DNA of 64,000 nt, taken from Aradus depressus. Its lineage: Eukaryota; Arthropoda; Insecta; Hemiptera; Aradidae. The translations under genes and the position numbers were made by a program. Below are positions 22,831 through 34,679 of this stretch, one piece after another (position 1 is the stretch's first letter; each line of letters begins with the position of its first letter). The DNA lies in contig OY759215.1 in the NCBI GenBank assembly GCA_963662175.1, positions 54,701,213 to 54,765,212 on the forward strand, read 5' to 3'. The notes beneath the pieces are model-generated. The model did not search any database. It saw only the letters and a list, made by a program, of their open reading frames with translations, and was not told the DNA's origin.

Positions 22831-23218
22831 CTGACAATGTTCACCTATGGAAACCTCAGTGGATCTGTCAACACTTCTCACACTCTATGTAACAAAAATA
22901 TATTAATATGAACCGATCCTTCAACCTTTTGCTATATAGATGTAATGACGAATAGAATGTGTGAGCGATCTATGACCAGAAGCTGTAGAATGTAGAAGCA
23001 GTAGAATGTCCTGAGTGAACTAAGAGCCATACCTTGTAGACTGCCGGAGATTCAGCAGGAAGAGGAAGTGTTTATATGAGCCGTTAGGTAGCGTTCTAAG
23101 ATGGTCCGGCAACTTTACACCAAGCTACCAACCATTTTCATAGTCACATGTAATATCTTCCAAACACCCTTCCTTACATTAGATGCTTAAGTACTAACAT
23201 CTAGTAGTAGTTCTTTGT

Positions 23219-23272
23219 AGAGGGCGCAGGAAGCTGACTGGTATGCGTGCTTGCTTACTGAGCTTAAGTTCG
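23219..23272 (+). mobile_element. family A SINE head fragment
   Basis: GAGGGCGCAGGAAGCTGACT then GGTATGCGTGCTTGCTTACT and GAGCTTAAGTTCG: the tRNA-like 5' end only, stopping at the B box. Confidence 0.65.
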
Positions 23273-23321
23273 ATTTATGTTCCAATGTTTTTACGATACA
23301 TTGTTGTATTTATAGTAAAAG

Positions 23322-23513
23322 AAAAAAAACGTCGTTGCTGATTCACCGGAAATGTACTCCCCGAATTAATTAAGTTTTCGCTCTCCCAAAACCAATTGAC
23401 AGTTTGGGCTAAAAGTCTATAGTTGACTTACACAGGGGCTTCTGAATCGTCCTAATAAACTAACATTACATCGGCAGTTTTTTGTTTTTTGTGTTGAGCA
23501 CGTCTGATAGGTG
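23322..23513 (-). repeat. family B element, 3' end
   Basis: In + orientation it reads AACGTCGTTGCTGATTCACC, GGAAATGTACTCCCCG, then the last unit in complement (ATTACATCGGCAG). Truncated at the other side. Confidence 0.7.
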
Positions 23514-23599
23514 TGAACTTTTGTTTTCACTTAAACAAGAGTTTCATACAGGTAAATAAAGACCAATAATTACTAATTCTTTCTGTATATTTTTTAATA

Positions 23600-23705
23600 A
23601 CTTAACATTTCTTATGGGGCTTAAAATACCACACCTTATTTTTAATCCGAATACAAGAAATGTGGAAAAAAATCACCCTTAAATTAATGTGAATTGTTAT
23701 TTATT
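23600..23705 (-). repeat. family C repeat, diverged reverse copy
   Basis: AACATTTCTTATGGG, ACCACACCTTATTTTTAATC and TCACCCTTAAATTA are the complement of the block at 9310-9400. Confidence 0.65.
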
Positions 23706-23795
23706 TATTTAAATATATCTCTTTGGAGAGAATCACATACTTTCAATCTCCTTGCTTAAAATGATCCAACAGCTTTGAAAATGAACGAGCTGAAC

Positions 23796-24065
23796 TGAAG
23801 GTCAGTCCTAGTATATCCTATCCAAGCTGGTCAATCTCTAGGACCAGCTAAGTCTCGTTAGGTGATGAAGGTCAGTCCTAGTATATCCTATCCAAGCTGG
23901 TCAATCTCCAGGACCAGCTAAGTCTCGTTAGGTGATGAAGGTCAGTCCTAGTATAGCTGGTCAGTCTGTAGGACCACCTAAGTCTCGTTAGGTGATGAAG
24001 GTCAGTCCTAGTATATCCTATCCAGGCTGGTCTGTCTGCAGTACCACCCAAGTCTAGTTAGGTGA
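23796..24065 (+). repeat. four tandem copies of a 70-bp unit
   Basis: TGAAGGTCAGTCCTAGTATA starts at 23796, 23866, 23936 and 23996. The third unit lacks 10 bases. Each of the first two can form a stem of AGCTGGTC with GACCAGCT around a short loop. Not coding; GC-richer than the surroundings. Confidence 0.95.
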
Positions 24066-24470
24066 TGAAGGAGTCTCGCTTTTCCCGACTCTTCCCTTTC
24101 GGGTTTTCTCAACAAGATAAAGAGCCCGGAGGGAGGTGAACCGACAATAATAGCGGGTGTTCACCCCAGCACCCTCTCTCATTATTTGCCATTAGACCTC
24201 AGTTCCAGCTCCTCCCAGTCTGTAATTGCCCTTGGTCGCTACCGACTTAGATATTATTTCCACTGTAAATAGTTTCCGTTTTTAGAGTGTCATATTTGGC
24301 TTTTGTGTCAAATCTAAACATTTATTTCATCGATATTTACGCGAAGATTTTACTTTATTTTTGATCATGGTTTCTAGCATAAAATTGAATGTACCCTTAT
24401 TTTCGCGTTTTTTTTTCGAGAGAAACGACATGTCCGTTGTTGTTCAAAAGACCAGCTTCAAATATAATAA
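24066..24470. other. GC-richer patch next to the 70-bp array
   Basis: 24066-24240 is unusually GC-rich for the window (for example GGAGGGAGGTGAACCGAC), then AT-rich again. No frame or known motif identified. Confidence 0.3.
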
Positions 24471-24473
24471 AAA

Positions 24474-24830
24474 CAAAAAAAAAAATCGTCGGTGAATCAC
24501 CAGCAATGTACTTCCCCAACACATGTAATCAATTAAGTTTTCGCACTTCCCCTAAAACCAATCTTTCGTTTTGGCTAAAAATAAATGGTTGACTTTTGAA
24601 TCCTCATACTAAATTTCGTATCGTTACATTCATTACATCGGCAGTAATTGTTTTTTTTTTTAGTTGAGCCCCTCTGATCCCCCTCTTTCCTTCGGCCGAT
24701 TCCGCTGAAAATTACTAGATGTCATCCTTATTGGGATTTGAGTTTACATATGACATTTCGTGTCAACACATCCATTACGACGACATCATTATAGTTTTTG
24801 AGTTAAGCCACCCTCCTAATCAAAATCTAT
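24474..24830 (-). repeat. family B element, 3' half
   Basis: In + orientation: A run, ATCGTCGGTGAATCACCAGC, AATGTACTTCCCCAAC, then the last two and a half units in complement with ATTACATCGGCAG and GGCCGATTCCGCTGAAAATT. Confidence 0.75.
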
Positions 24831-25169
24831 TACTCGAACGGAACATTTATGAGATACTATCCATTTTAATTATGTGTTCTTCTTTTGAAAAAAACAACCT
24901 TATTTTTGTTAATGTATTATTACCAATCCTTTTAGATCATTATTTCGCAAAGAACGGTTAATGCTTTTTTAACTTTAATCTTAAAGATTTTTATATACAT
25001 ATTATTATTATCATGTTATTTAGTAGTTGGGAGAGCTATTCAATTCTTTTCTTATGCAGTTACACCCGTTGTCGTTTGATGAGAGGACCTTCAGCTTCGG
25101 ACTTACAACCGTTTCGTACGGACACCTTTCTGTATTAATCCTTTCATGGAAATTTTCCGTGATTTATGG

Positions 25170-25430
25170 GCTAGGTATTGTTGGGGCTGGAATATGAGCC
25201 TCTACTCGGATGGATGTAGGTAGGTGTGAGTGGCTATTGGGACAGTTACAGGAGACCGGCGCTCCAGAACTACAGTCTCCCTTTGGTCGAGCGGCCCCCA
25301 ACAGCGTCACGTTCCTACAGCACCGCTACCTACCCTCTTTCTCAGATTCTTCTCTTTAGCTTCGTTAAATAAAGAGATCTCATCTCAGAACTGGGACATC
25401 CAACTCAGCTTCTCCTGTCAATCTGTTATG
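25170..25430 (+). other. possible solo LTR
   Basis: Runs from TGTTGGGGCTGGAATATGAG through a GC-rich part to TTAAATAAAGAGATCTCATC with an AATAAA signal and a CT-rich 3' end near TCTGTTATGATCA. The layout is LTR-like. I could not find a matching partner or a target duplication in the window, so this stays a weak call. Confidence 0.25.
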
Positions 25431-25439
25431 ATCAGCCAA

Positions 25440-26780
25440 AACCCACCCATTTGACAGCTTTATCTACTCTCCAATCTGGAGTGAATGAGTCAAAGTTTTG
25501 CTTTGTGTTATCAGTTTTTTTTTTGAAAAAACAAAAAGGAAGATGTGAACGTTTTCTTGTATTCCGTGCAGATACGAATTTTAGGGAGAGAAAGTTTTGC
25601 TCTGAAAAAAAGTGATCTGGTAAAACGGTTCTACTGCTCACTACAGGCTTCCTTAGGACCTGAAGCTAGATTAGGTATTACCATTGTGGTCTACCCAGTG
25701 GTTATCAAAAGGAAGGTATGTGGTTAGGGGTGGCAGGTTATTTTATGCTATAAGAATTTAGTTAAATAAAAAAGTGAGTCGGGCCTCGGGCGATAAGGGC
25801 TCCGTAACCTCACTATTTTCCCTGTCCTAAGTATTTTTGCTAGAACAGCGAAACTAATTTTTGGCAAATCTTCCCATTGTTGTCTATATTGTTTTCAGAA
25901 TTTTCTCATCAGTACTCTCAGAGGTAAGGGGGGGGGGGGGGGGGGGGGGGGGGGGCTCACTGCAACGCGTCTATTCCATTTTGTGCAGGTGATTATTGTT
26001 GATAGATATTTGAAGTAACAACCCGTGACTCCCGCATGAAATACATTAGTAGAACACCTTTAAAAAAAAATTTAAAAAATGATTAAAAAAAAAAAACGCT
26101 GCAAAGCATGGCTATAAAATCTGACGTAAAGTTTTCAATTAACCTCAGATAAGACTTTTCAACGTCAAAAATAATAAATTTAATATTTCGATCCATTATT
26201 CGAAAACAATTATTTATATCCAATGGGCTTTTTTGTTCTTTAGTTGAATTATTGATTACACATTCGCCATTTTTTTTCTGAAGTATAATTGAGATTAGAT
26301 GTACGAGCACTTATAATCTCCCTAGATGTCAAATTTTACTTTTCTAGGTTAAACGGTTGGACAGTTATAAAGCTGTGACAGTCGGACACCGCACAATTTT
26401 GTCTCTGCTACATGTTTCTCGTAAAAGTTTTGGAGAACCTTCCGGTTGTTGTTTATTTAAATTTTTATTTCAAAATTTTCTGATGAGTTTGGGATTTACG
26501 TGGATGGACAACTCATACATATGCCTGTTTCAGAATTTAAAAAAAAATAAAGAAACCAAATTAGTGTAATATTTTTTAAAGCATTAAAATAATATCTTTT
26601 AGGCGATATCCTATTCAAAGATTCCGTGTTTGTGGTAGGGAACCGTGAAATTTCTGATTGAAACCTGAATATTTCTTATACTCAGGTGCCTTCATGTAGC
26701 GGCTGAAAAGCATGTTTTGCATGTGCAAACTACTCAAAAATAGTTGGTTTCATTTTTTCCAAGCCTCTCTTTAGTTTTCC
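25440..26780. other. AT-rich stretch with one long G run
   Basis: Contains 28 consecutive G at 25928-25955. Short frames without features at 25432-25727, 26083-26310 and 26357-26569. No gene supported. Confidence 0.45.
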
Positions 26781-27080
26781 TGACTTGATCTAGTTATAGT
26801 ATTTCCTGCGGACCGTCTATCTTCTGAACTAGTCTTTTAATGACACGGATATTAGCACAGCTTGCGGCACAGTGGATACATCTTTTTAAAATAATATTAT
26901 ACATAGGACACTATGAAACTTGAGGGCTGACTTGATCTAGTTATAGTATTTCCTGCGGACCATCTTCTGAACTAGTCTTTTAATGACACGGATATTAGCA
27001 CAGCTTGCGGCACAGTGGATACATCTTTTTAAAATAATATTATACATAGGACACTATGAAACTTGAGGGCTGACTTGATC
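26781..27080 (+). repeat. two tandem copies of a 147-bp unit
   Basis: TGACTTGATCTAGTTATAGT begins at 26781 and 26928, and a third start (TGACTTGATC) at 27071 ends the array. Apart from a 4-base deletion the copies are nearly identical, indicating a recent duplication. Confidence 0.95.
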
Positions 27081-28560
27081 CTCTAACCGAAGCCGGTGCG
27101 GTAACGCTATGTGAATGTGTATTGGATTACACGTCTTGGTTCCTTTGATGGGAACTCTGTGAAGGCTCCTGTTCCCTGGACTCTTTGAAAATAACTAAAC
27201 TACGGTAGATATTTATTAATCTAATAATAATCGTCTTGAAAAAAGTGTAACTCATGAAGAAATAATTTTTTCAATCCTCTTCCCCACTTCTTGAAATCAA
27301 TCAACTTCAACTAAAAATGTTTATGTTAGAGAAAACCCGTCTGTTCGGAAACGGATTTTCTTTGATTGTCAAAAAATAAATAAAATAACCATGATATAAA
27401 AGTTTGTTTCATATACTAAAATATTATTTTATACTAAGCTTTCATTTTTATTTCCTTTGCAAAGATCCGCCTATTAGGTCTGTCGAAAATACCTTTTGTT
27501 TAATATTTTCGTTACTAACATCATTACTTTCTTATTTTTTAGTTTTCTTATAGTTATTTACTAATTTATTTTATTTCCACGGGTTTATTTATTTCTTATG
27601 TAATATTATTTTTCTATATTTTGCACACCTGAGAAAGGACCGTAAGAAACGTCCTGAAATATCGCTTTAAAAAAATACTTTTAGAAGAATTATAAAAAAT
27701 GTTTAACAATTTTAATTTATAATTAAAAACTTAATATATAATTAAACAATTTAATATATAATTAAAAACTATATTACCTACTGTATTTATTAGTATTATT
27801 GTTTTTATACTCACTTATTTTCTAGTATGTTATTTTATTTTTTTACTATGCTTGTAACTAATCACATGTGTGTCCGACTCTTAAATTTAATAACTGCCTA
27901 TATACATATAATTCATAATACATCTTGATGTGTACACTTTTATAACGTACCCTATTTATTACTATGTTATGGTCTAACGCAAGTAATAATAATTATTATT
28001 ATTATGAAATCTGCTAGAAATAAAAATGCATTTTTGTTTGAGAAATTCATTATTTTTTTTCAATAATGTCAAATATAATGTATTATTTTTGCAATAGTAC
28101 TCTTCATTTTACAATTTTTGGTTCCCAGTGCCTCGCGAGACTGGCTCTTTGAATAAAGTAGAATAATTCTACTTAATTAAGAATTCTTCTTCTTGAGTTG
28201 CACAACGAACATTACTTTATTTGATTCGTTTGACGGCTAGTTTCCGTAGGAGTATGAATTTAGTAAACCAACTTATTAAGTAGAAATAATTATATTTTGA
28301 CTCCTCAAGATGAGCTTTCGACTCGGAACATCCCCTTCATTACTTATTGAATACATTTTGGAAGATCGTATGCCTGATTTTATCTACTCCCAAATGGGTT
28401 TTTGCCCTAAAACCTCCAAAAAAACAAATGATTCACGAGTATGAAATAGTTTTTCGAGGTGTGATTTCATCTCTATTCGGGGTATAATGTAACAGTTTAC
28501 CTAATAAGAGGTGAACTAAAACTTTTTTAACCAAGATGGAGCTTTTGACGCATTCACCAA
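27081..28560. other. AT-rich stretch with a short tandem repeat
   Basis: A 20-bp unit like TTAATATATAATTAAAAACT repeats three times at 27711-27770. No gene seen. Confidence 0.5.
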
Positions 28561-28569
28561 TTGTAATCT

Positions 28570-29570
28570 GCGAGCGCAACCATTACTGCCATGTCCAGAG
28601 CAGTGATAATCCTAGTAGAATTTGTTTAGCGGTTGTTGGATTGCTTTATTGAGGTATAGCGCTAGATACCGGCTAGGCTCCGGTGAATGCACTAAAGAGG
28701 CTTGCATTCCCTCGTGTGTCACCCGTAAACACCGGCCGATCCTCCACACAGCTTTTCCAGGTAAACTGGCCTGGCTAACGAGCTTGGTGTTTCTTGGAAA
28801 AACAGGACGGCCCACTATGGAGTTGTTTGTACTGTAGTCGGTGGTTCTGGGGGTTGAGTGGTTAGTGTGGCAGGACAATCCATAGTGAGGGCTTAGGTAC
28901 AGCTTACGGTTCATTCGTGAGGAATGTGCATGGTAATTAGTTGTTACATAGTTAACGTAGTTGTTTCTTGATGTAAAGTTGCCCAAAACAATTCTCGGAG
29001 AATGTCGTGTTTTCATTTATTTGTTCGATTTTAAGTAATTAAATAAATAATAGTTTAAATGGACTTGAAAATAAAATAAAACTGGTTTATTTAATATGTT
29101 GTCTAATTTAATATGTTGTCTAAAAAATGGAAATTAGACAACATATTAAATAAACCAGTTTTATTTTATTTTCAAGTCCATTTGAATTATTTCACAATAT
29201 CTCTGCAATTATGTCAGTTTTCATAAATAATAGTTTTTTCTGAGACCATGTTAGAAGTAGATTGTAGAGAGTAAAATATTATTGCCGCGGCGTTTGAAGT
29301 GTGCCGAATGCGTGTGCTGATGTGGCGGCGTACTGCGGCTATAACAACGTAACTATGGCGAGAAAGAGGTTCTGTTCATGCTCTCTCTCAAGCAGGTCGT
29401 ATCCCTGCCAACTTCTCTTAAGGTGGCGTTCCGGGTTATTGGGTGTGTGTTCGAACTGTTTTTTTTTTTTCTTGTGTGAAATGTAGCATGTTATCAATAA
29501 GTGTAGAAGAGGAATGTTGAGGTCTGTGTGTACGTAGTATGAGGCATAATTTTGTGTGGAAGACAATATT
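28570..29570 (-). other. GC-richer block of possible retroelement origin, split by family D
   Basis: Two GC-richer halves (28570-29042 and 29237-29570) flank a family D insertion. The - strand has an open frame of 134 codons (28612-29016) without recognisable domain. Its 3' end has TATACCTCAATAAAGCAATC, a poly(A)-signal layout resembling an LTR. I found no reverse transcriptase, gag or integrase motif, so origin is inference. Confidence 0.25.
29043..29236 (+). repeat. family D foldback element with direct repeats
   Basis: The arms ATGGACTTGAAAATAAAATA... (29059-29107) and the complement at 29133-29181 match over 49 bases. The right side extends 42 bases past the palindrome to CAGTTTTCA, exactly as at 5409-5695. 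ATAAATAATAGTTT is found on both sides (29043-29056 and 29223-29236), consistent with a target duplication of about 13 bases. The central 25 bases contain an extra partial copy of TTAATATGTTGTCTA. Confidence 0.8.
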
Positions 29571-29589
29571 TCAAAAAAGAAGTTTGTGT

Positions 29590-30730
29590 AAGCAATTAAG
29601 ATGAGTTAGTTAGTGGCCTCCAAATGAATGTAGGACGCAGCCAGTGTGGTGTGTGCAGGAGTCAGGGCCGTCCTACCAGAGCCTCCGTGCTGGTACATTT
29701 AGGATACTAGAGTGAGCCTTTGTCCGCGGCCCTGCTCCTATCTCCGCCTTCGAACTTGACATCTCCGCCTCAACTTCCCAGTTTTCCAGCCGGTCCATTT
29801 AACCATCCTGTTTCCTTTCATTGTTGCTCACTCACAACCTTTCTCTTTTTTCCCCCCCAACTCAAGAAAGTTTCCGACTGTGAAAAGGATTACTCGTGGA
29901 AAATGATTTATAAAGAAGAAAACACGGTTTGTCTCAAAGTGTAGCTAGCCATCGGCTGACAAGCAATTTGCACTCCTTTTCGGTTGATCAACAGAGAACA
30001 AAAGTTGTCATTTTAGCGCATTTAGGGCTCTTCTCAGTGGCGAATTTGATAAACTAGGGGGATGAGGAAAAAGATAAACTTATGCAAGGTTTTATTTCGA
30101 AATGGTCAACAGGATAATGTGTGCAAGGAATACGACAAACAAACTTTGACAAATGCTTAGGTGGTTGAACTAACCATTTTCGACTCGAACAAATATACCA
30201 GTATGAGACATGAACAAACAAAGGTTATTTAGAAATGGTTCCGTCGGCACAGACTTCTCACAAACGAATGAAATGTTTGCGTTTCATCCATTTCAGCGTC
30301 CCGTTATGAGCAGTTATTTAGGCCCTTACGGAATGGAAGTGATTTTTTTTTTTTGAAGAACCTATACTAAGGGAACCATTTGCGAAAACAATTAAAACTT
30401 ATTACGGATATGGAAAGAAACGATTCAACGTATTTATTGCAGTACTTATAGTATGGCGACACATGCAATAAGATCGGCTCTTTAAAAGTAATGGCTGTTT
30501 ATAACTTCCTTTTGAGGAACGTAATGTCTACAATAATCTCTTAAAATTTAATTTAATTTAATTATTTAAAAAATCGTAGTTTCTCAAACGGTTATTGATC
30601 GACCTTGAACGGCTCATTATAATTTGAGATGTATGATCGACTGATATACTTTGGTTCCTGAATTCTTCAATACTGTCTACTATAGGTATATTTTTACAAA
30701 TATATCTTATAAAAGGGTCTAAAATCTTTT
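29590..30730. other. no recognised gene
   Basis: GC-richer at 29590-29960, with a 74-codon frame at 29720-29944 lacking features; AT-rich afterwards. No repeat linked to other copies. Confidence 0.35.
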
Positions 30731-31078
30731 GAGGGCGCCGGTAGCTCAGTGGTATGCGTGCTTGACTTCTGAGCTCAAGGTGGTGGGTTCGTAACCCGAC
30801 CGAGGCCCTTAGTTTATTTTATCTGGGAGGTAAAATAAACTTAAGCACGCCGTCCTTCGGATGGGACGTTAAGCGATGGTCCCGAGCCTGTACGTCAGGT
30901 ACTCGTTAAAGCCCTACCCTAGATGAATAAAAATTTAGGGTAGGCAAAATTTAGGACTCCCACAGTAGAGTCGGGCTCATGTCCACCAGAGTGACGAAAG
31001 AGCGCTCTGGTAGTAGGCGATATGACCTCGTAATTAAAGCCCGGGCATGAGTCATAAATCCTAATCCTAATCCTCCTA
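30731..31078 (+). mobile_element. family A tRNA-derived SINE, best-preserved copy
   Basis: Full-length. Head GGGCGCCGGTAGCTCAGTGG holds an A box (TAGCTCAGTGG); GTGGGTTCGTAACCC holds the B box. Then comes the stem AGTTTATTTTA / TAAAATAAACT, the conserved CGATGGTCCCGAGCCTGTAC, TCATGTCCACCAGAGTGACG and GAGCGCTCTGGTAGTAGGCG, ending GGCATGAGTCATAA and a short (TAATCC)n tail. In the SINE class such elements are transcribed by RNA polymerase III and copied by a partner LINE; the partner is not identified. Confidence 0.9.
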
Positions 31079-31270
31079 TCTTATAAAACTAAATTAAAAA
31101 TAAAATTTGGGTTTGGAAAGGGAGCGTGAAGCAGTGCCTATAAGGCTGGTTCATAAAATCTCTTTGACTGTAGAGAGAAAATGATTCTGTTCGGGCGTGT
31201 TTATTATCTTTTTGTTGCAGACAGATTTTAAATATAGTTTTAAAAGGGAAAAAAAGAATCAGTATACTCT

Positions 31271-31535
31271 TGCTTCCCCAGCTATATGTAATATAGGGGA
31301 TGTTATGTAATTGGTCAGAAATTCAATGTCGAGTTTTCACCGGAATTTCATGTTTTTCCGATTAAAAAGGTCGGATTTCAAAAAAGTAAAAAAAAATCTT
31401 GGCTCTCTATGTGGGCAAAGAGAGGGGGGGGGGGATTAAGGGGATGCAAAAAAATTTTAATAAGGAATGTAGCGTCACGAAATTTAATATGAGGATTTAT
31501 TAGTCCCTGTGTAAGTCAACTACCAATGTATTTAT
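31271..31535 (+). repeat. family B element, internally deleted
   Basis: Begins GCTTCCCCAGCTATATGTAA, GGGGATGTTATGTAATTGGTC; jumps to the last unit (ACGAAATTTAATATGAGG, CCCTGTGTAAGTCAACT). The 3' end is lost. A run of G sits at the deletion. Confidence 0.75.
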
Positions 31536-31539
31536 ATTG

Positions 31540-32975
31540 CCCGTCATTCTCCGACGATTTTTGTCATTAACACATTGACTGGAGGACAAATTTTGAATCT
31601 CGTTATCTTTGACTGATTTATGTATCCTCGAAGGGCTCGTGTCACAGCTAATGTATTATGCTATTTTCAAATTTATAATTTTTATCTTTTTTTCATTTTT
31701 AGTTTTAGTCGAATGTACGACCAATTTCAAATACGGAGATGATTATAGAGTTAGTATTTTGGTTTTAGTAATAGGGTGGAAATAATGAATATTACTATGA
31801 AGTAGGTAGTTTTTGGTAACGGAAAAAATAACTTCAAATTTACTTTTTGCCATATTCCTATTGTTGCCGAACTCCATTGAGTTCTGATTGAATATTGAAG
31901 AAGAGGAAGAAAAAATAGGTTGACGACCGAGATATCTGCTATGTCGAGTTGTCCTGTAGGGGTACAGTTTTTCTTTATCTCTTTTTGCGATACACAGAAG
32001 AAATATCCCGGATGGTGAAGATTTGTGACATGTGTTGGGGGACCACGTTTCACTTGTCCTTGTGTTGAGAAATATAACAAAACAGACTTAGAGAAAGGGG
32101 TGGGGAAAAAAGCTAAAAAAAAAAAAAAAGAGTAAAATGTCTTCTTATTTCCATTTTTTAAAGAAAAAAAATATATATCGTTTCCCTTTCGTCGAGTGGC
32201 CGGCTTCTTCAACTAACAGTTCTCCACAGATGTGGATGTGACGGAATCCACCAATGATTTTTTGTCCTTCTTCTTTTTCCTGTGGTCCTCTCTTTTCCTC
32301 ATGTGGAGGTCGTTGCCCCCCCCCCCCCCCCCCCCCCCCATCTGTGTTAGGTTGTTGGAGGATCATCCTGGGTAATTTGGTGGTCGTTAGCGGTCGTCAG
32401 GATGGGAACTTGGAAGAGATGGTGCGGTATGAGGACTCATTGTCAGCTTCACAACTCTCGGAAATCAATGTAGCAACTCATAACACACCACTTTCAACAG
32501 GAATATTACGATTTCACACTTAACAAACTCATCCTTCATTTGGGTAGTTTGATTAGAACGGTGAAAGAAAAACAGTTTTCCGACTTTCTGGTACATGTTA
32601 TCGCCAGCATTTAGAATCCGGGCAGGATTAATAATCCCTTGGCCATATTTAGAATCTCAAATACGGCGTCATGATTTTAGACAGTTTATAAAAGATAGAG
32701 ACAGAGAGAACAGAAGAGCCAATCTGAAGGTTTTAATTACGTCATAGACACTGTTTACTGGAGTTCTCGACGCCTTGAGGCTGGTGGAGGAGGTGGTGCA
32801 ACGGAGTCGATGCATCATTGTGATTAAGGAAAACTGCAGTTCCAGTATTAGATATGTAGGCAGTACCTGTGCTCGTCCTTTCTGGCCGAGTCTGGAGGAC
32901 GTCCACATGGAAAGTTTACACAATTTAATTATATTTCAAATTTAATGATTTAAAACCATCCTCCTCCTCTTTTTC
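31540..32975. other. no recognised gene; 24-base C run
   Basis: C run at 32316-32339. Open frames at 31751-32212 (-, 153 codons) and 32254-32523 (+) show no domain; the first is rich in F, K and S from T/A-rich sequence. Confidence 0.45.
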
Positions 32976-32979
32976 ACTT

Positions 32980-33480
32980 TCTTATTTTTAGTATAAGGAA
33001 GAATTGTGATCGTGGGGAAATCCGAAATCGAATTTTTAATTGATTTTTACGTTTGAAGGTCCCTTGACCATTTTCGTCATGATGTGTGTCTCTATGTCTC
33101 AACTTTGTGAGCGTTCTAACAAAGAAACGAGTGTAGCTATAAACTTGAAAATTGAAATGAAGATGACACTTGTGGCTAACTTACTTAGATTTGATTAGAT
33201 TTTGGCCGAAATCAAACGAAAATTAAAACCATTTAACTTTGGGGCCTAAGTACATTTTGACCTAATCAAAATCACTTAAAATAAATGTGAAGAAAACTGG
33301 AAAGTACATTTTATATGCAATAATTTTTTTCGACGTTCGCTCGATTTGCGAGATAAATGCCGAAACCCGTTCTGAAATGTCGTTTTGAAACACACTTTTT
33401 TACATGTTTGCTTGATTTACACGAAAACGATTAGTCCTATCGAAAAATTGGTTCTTGTCTAATAAACACCCTCAGATGTA
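32980..33480 (+). repeat. family E repeat
   Basis: Begins TTAGTATAAGGAAGAATTGT GATCG and continues with TTGACCATTTTCGTCATGAT, GCGTTCTAAC, TTTGGCCGAAATC, GGCCTAAGTACATTTT, TTTGCGAGATAAATGCC and CGAAAACGATTAGTCCTATC. Diverged copies share these words in the same order at 46120-46770 and 56860-57135. Confidence 0.65.
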
Positions 33481-34500
33481 TGATAGGGCCAATAAGAACA
33501 AAGTTATAATGCCTCAACGAATGTACAATAACATGAAACATATTTCAAGTATAGAGATGATTTAAACAGAGTATCTTAGTAAAATATAAGAACTCAACAC
33601 CGAGGAATATAATTTTTAAATAGCGATATGATGCAGTTTTTCGCGATTTCCAAAATAACGCACCAAATATAGAATTTATGACCTAGATATTGTAAAAAAA
33701 GGAATATTGAAAATATTTTTTCAAATTAGGACCATTCAAAAAACTACTTCAAAAATCAAATGTCAGTTTATTAAGAATTTTTTTAAATTCCAATTTTGAG
33801 GAATATTTAAAACAATTTTTCTTAAACATTTTTCACCTGAAAATAGACGTTAAAAAATTTCGAATAACGTAATAAGTGAGAATGAAAATGGAGAATAACA
33901 TTTTTTTACTGTAACCATAAACCATAAGCATAATAAAATATATCAAGGATTGAGGTTTGGTATGAGAACATATTTTATAAACATCTACCTACGATAATTA
34001 ATGTTCGCGGTAAATTTAGACAAACTTTAGTTTTCGAGATGGTTCACGATTATAATACATTTTATAGTTCCAACCATTTTATAACTCTTCGCGACCTAAT
34101 AAACAATTCACCTATTGAACTATCAAGTTGATTATTTACTTAGGAACGTGTCTACTTGGCTGCTTCATTACACAATAGAGTGTAGAGTGAGTGTGTTGTG
34201 AAGCCCCGTCGTCGTACGGCCAGTTCTCCTTTCACCTTCTTTTATGGTCCCACGGAATGTACTTTAACAAAGGTGTGTTATTTTTTCCGTTGCTCTGAAA
34301 CACAGTTATTCACATTACTTCACATAACTTGATTATCATGTTGTGTTAATGACCTTTTTAAGTCAAAGGATTATCTCTTGGACTTGGTCAACATAATATC
34401 CCGTTTGTGTTGAATATTCTACAACAGTTTCTTGAATAATTAGAAAAGATGAGATTAGGAATTGACTTTAATATTTATATTTCTTGAATCAATACGTCAT
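33481..34500. other. AT-rich stretch, nothing recognised
   Basis: No frame or repeat supported. Confidence 0.4.
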
Positions 34501-34679
34501 CATTCCTATTTCTATTATTGTTTCCTAGATGTATTGTTTCCTCCGAAAGGCAATCACAAGAAGACACGTCTGATCATAATTCCAGTTACTGAAGAGTTCC
34601 GCTCTTTGAACTTCGCTGCTGTCGAAGATGATGAAAAATAATAAAAAAAAAGGAAAAGAGAGAAGACGAAGAAATGTCC

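Noticed and set aside
28612..29016. 134-codon - strand frame
   Set aside because: Long, but with no recognisable domain; the overlapping + frame is also open, as expected in GC-rich non-coding DNA. Kept only as part of a possible retroelement block.
30731..30805. Apparent tRNA gene (A and B boxes)
   Set aside because: The acceptor and anticodon stems do not close and the same head recurs in many copies with a shared body, so it is a SINE head.
31751..32212. 153-codon - strand frame
   Set aside because: Low-complexity K, F and S content from A/T runs; no splice or family support.
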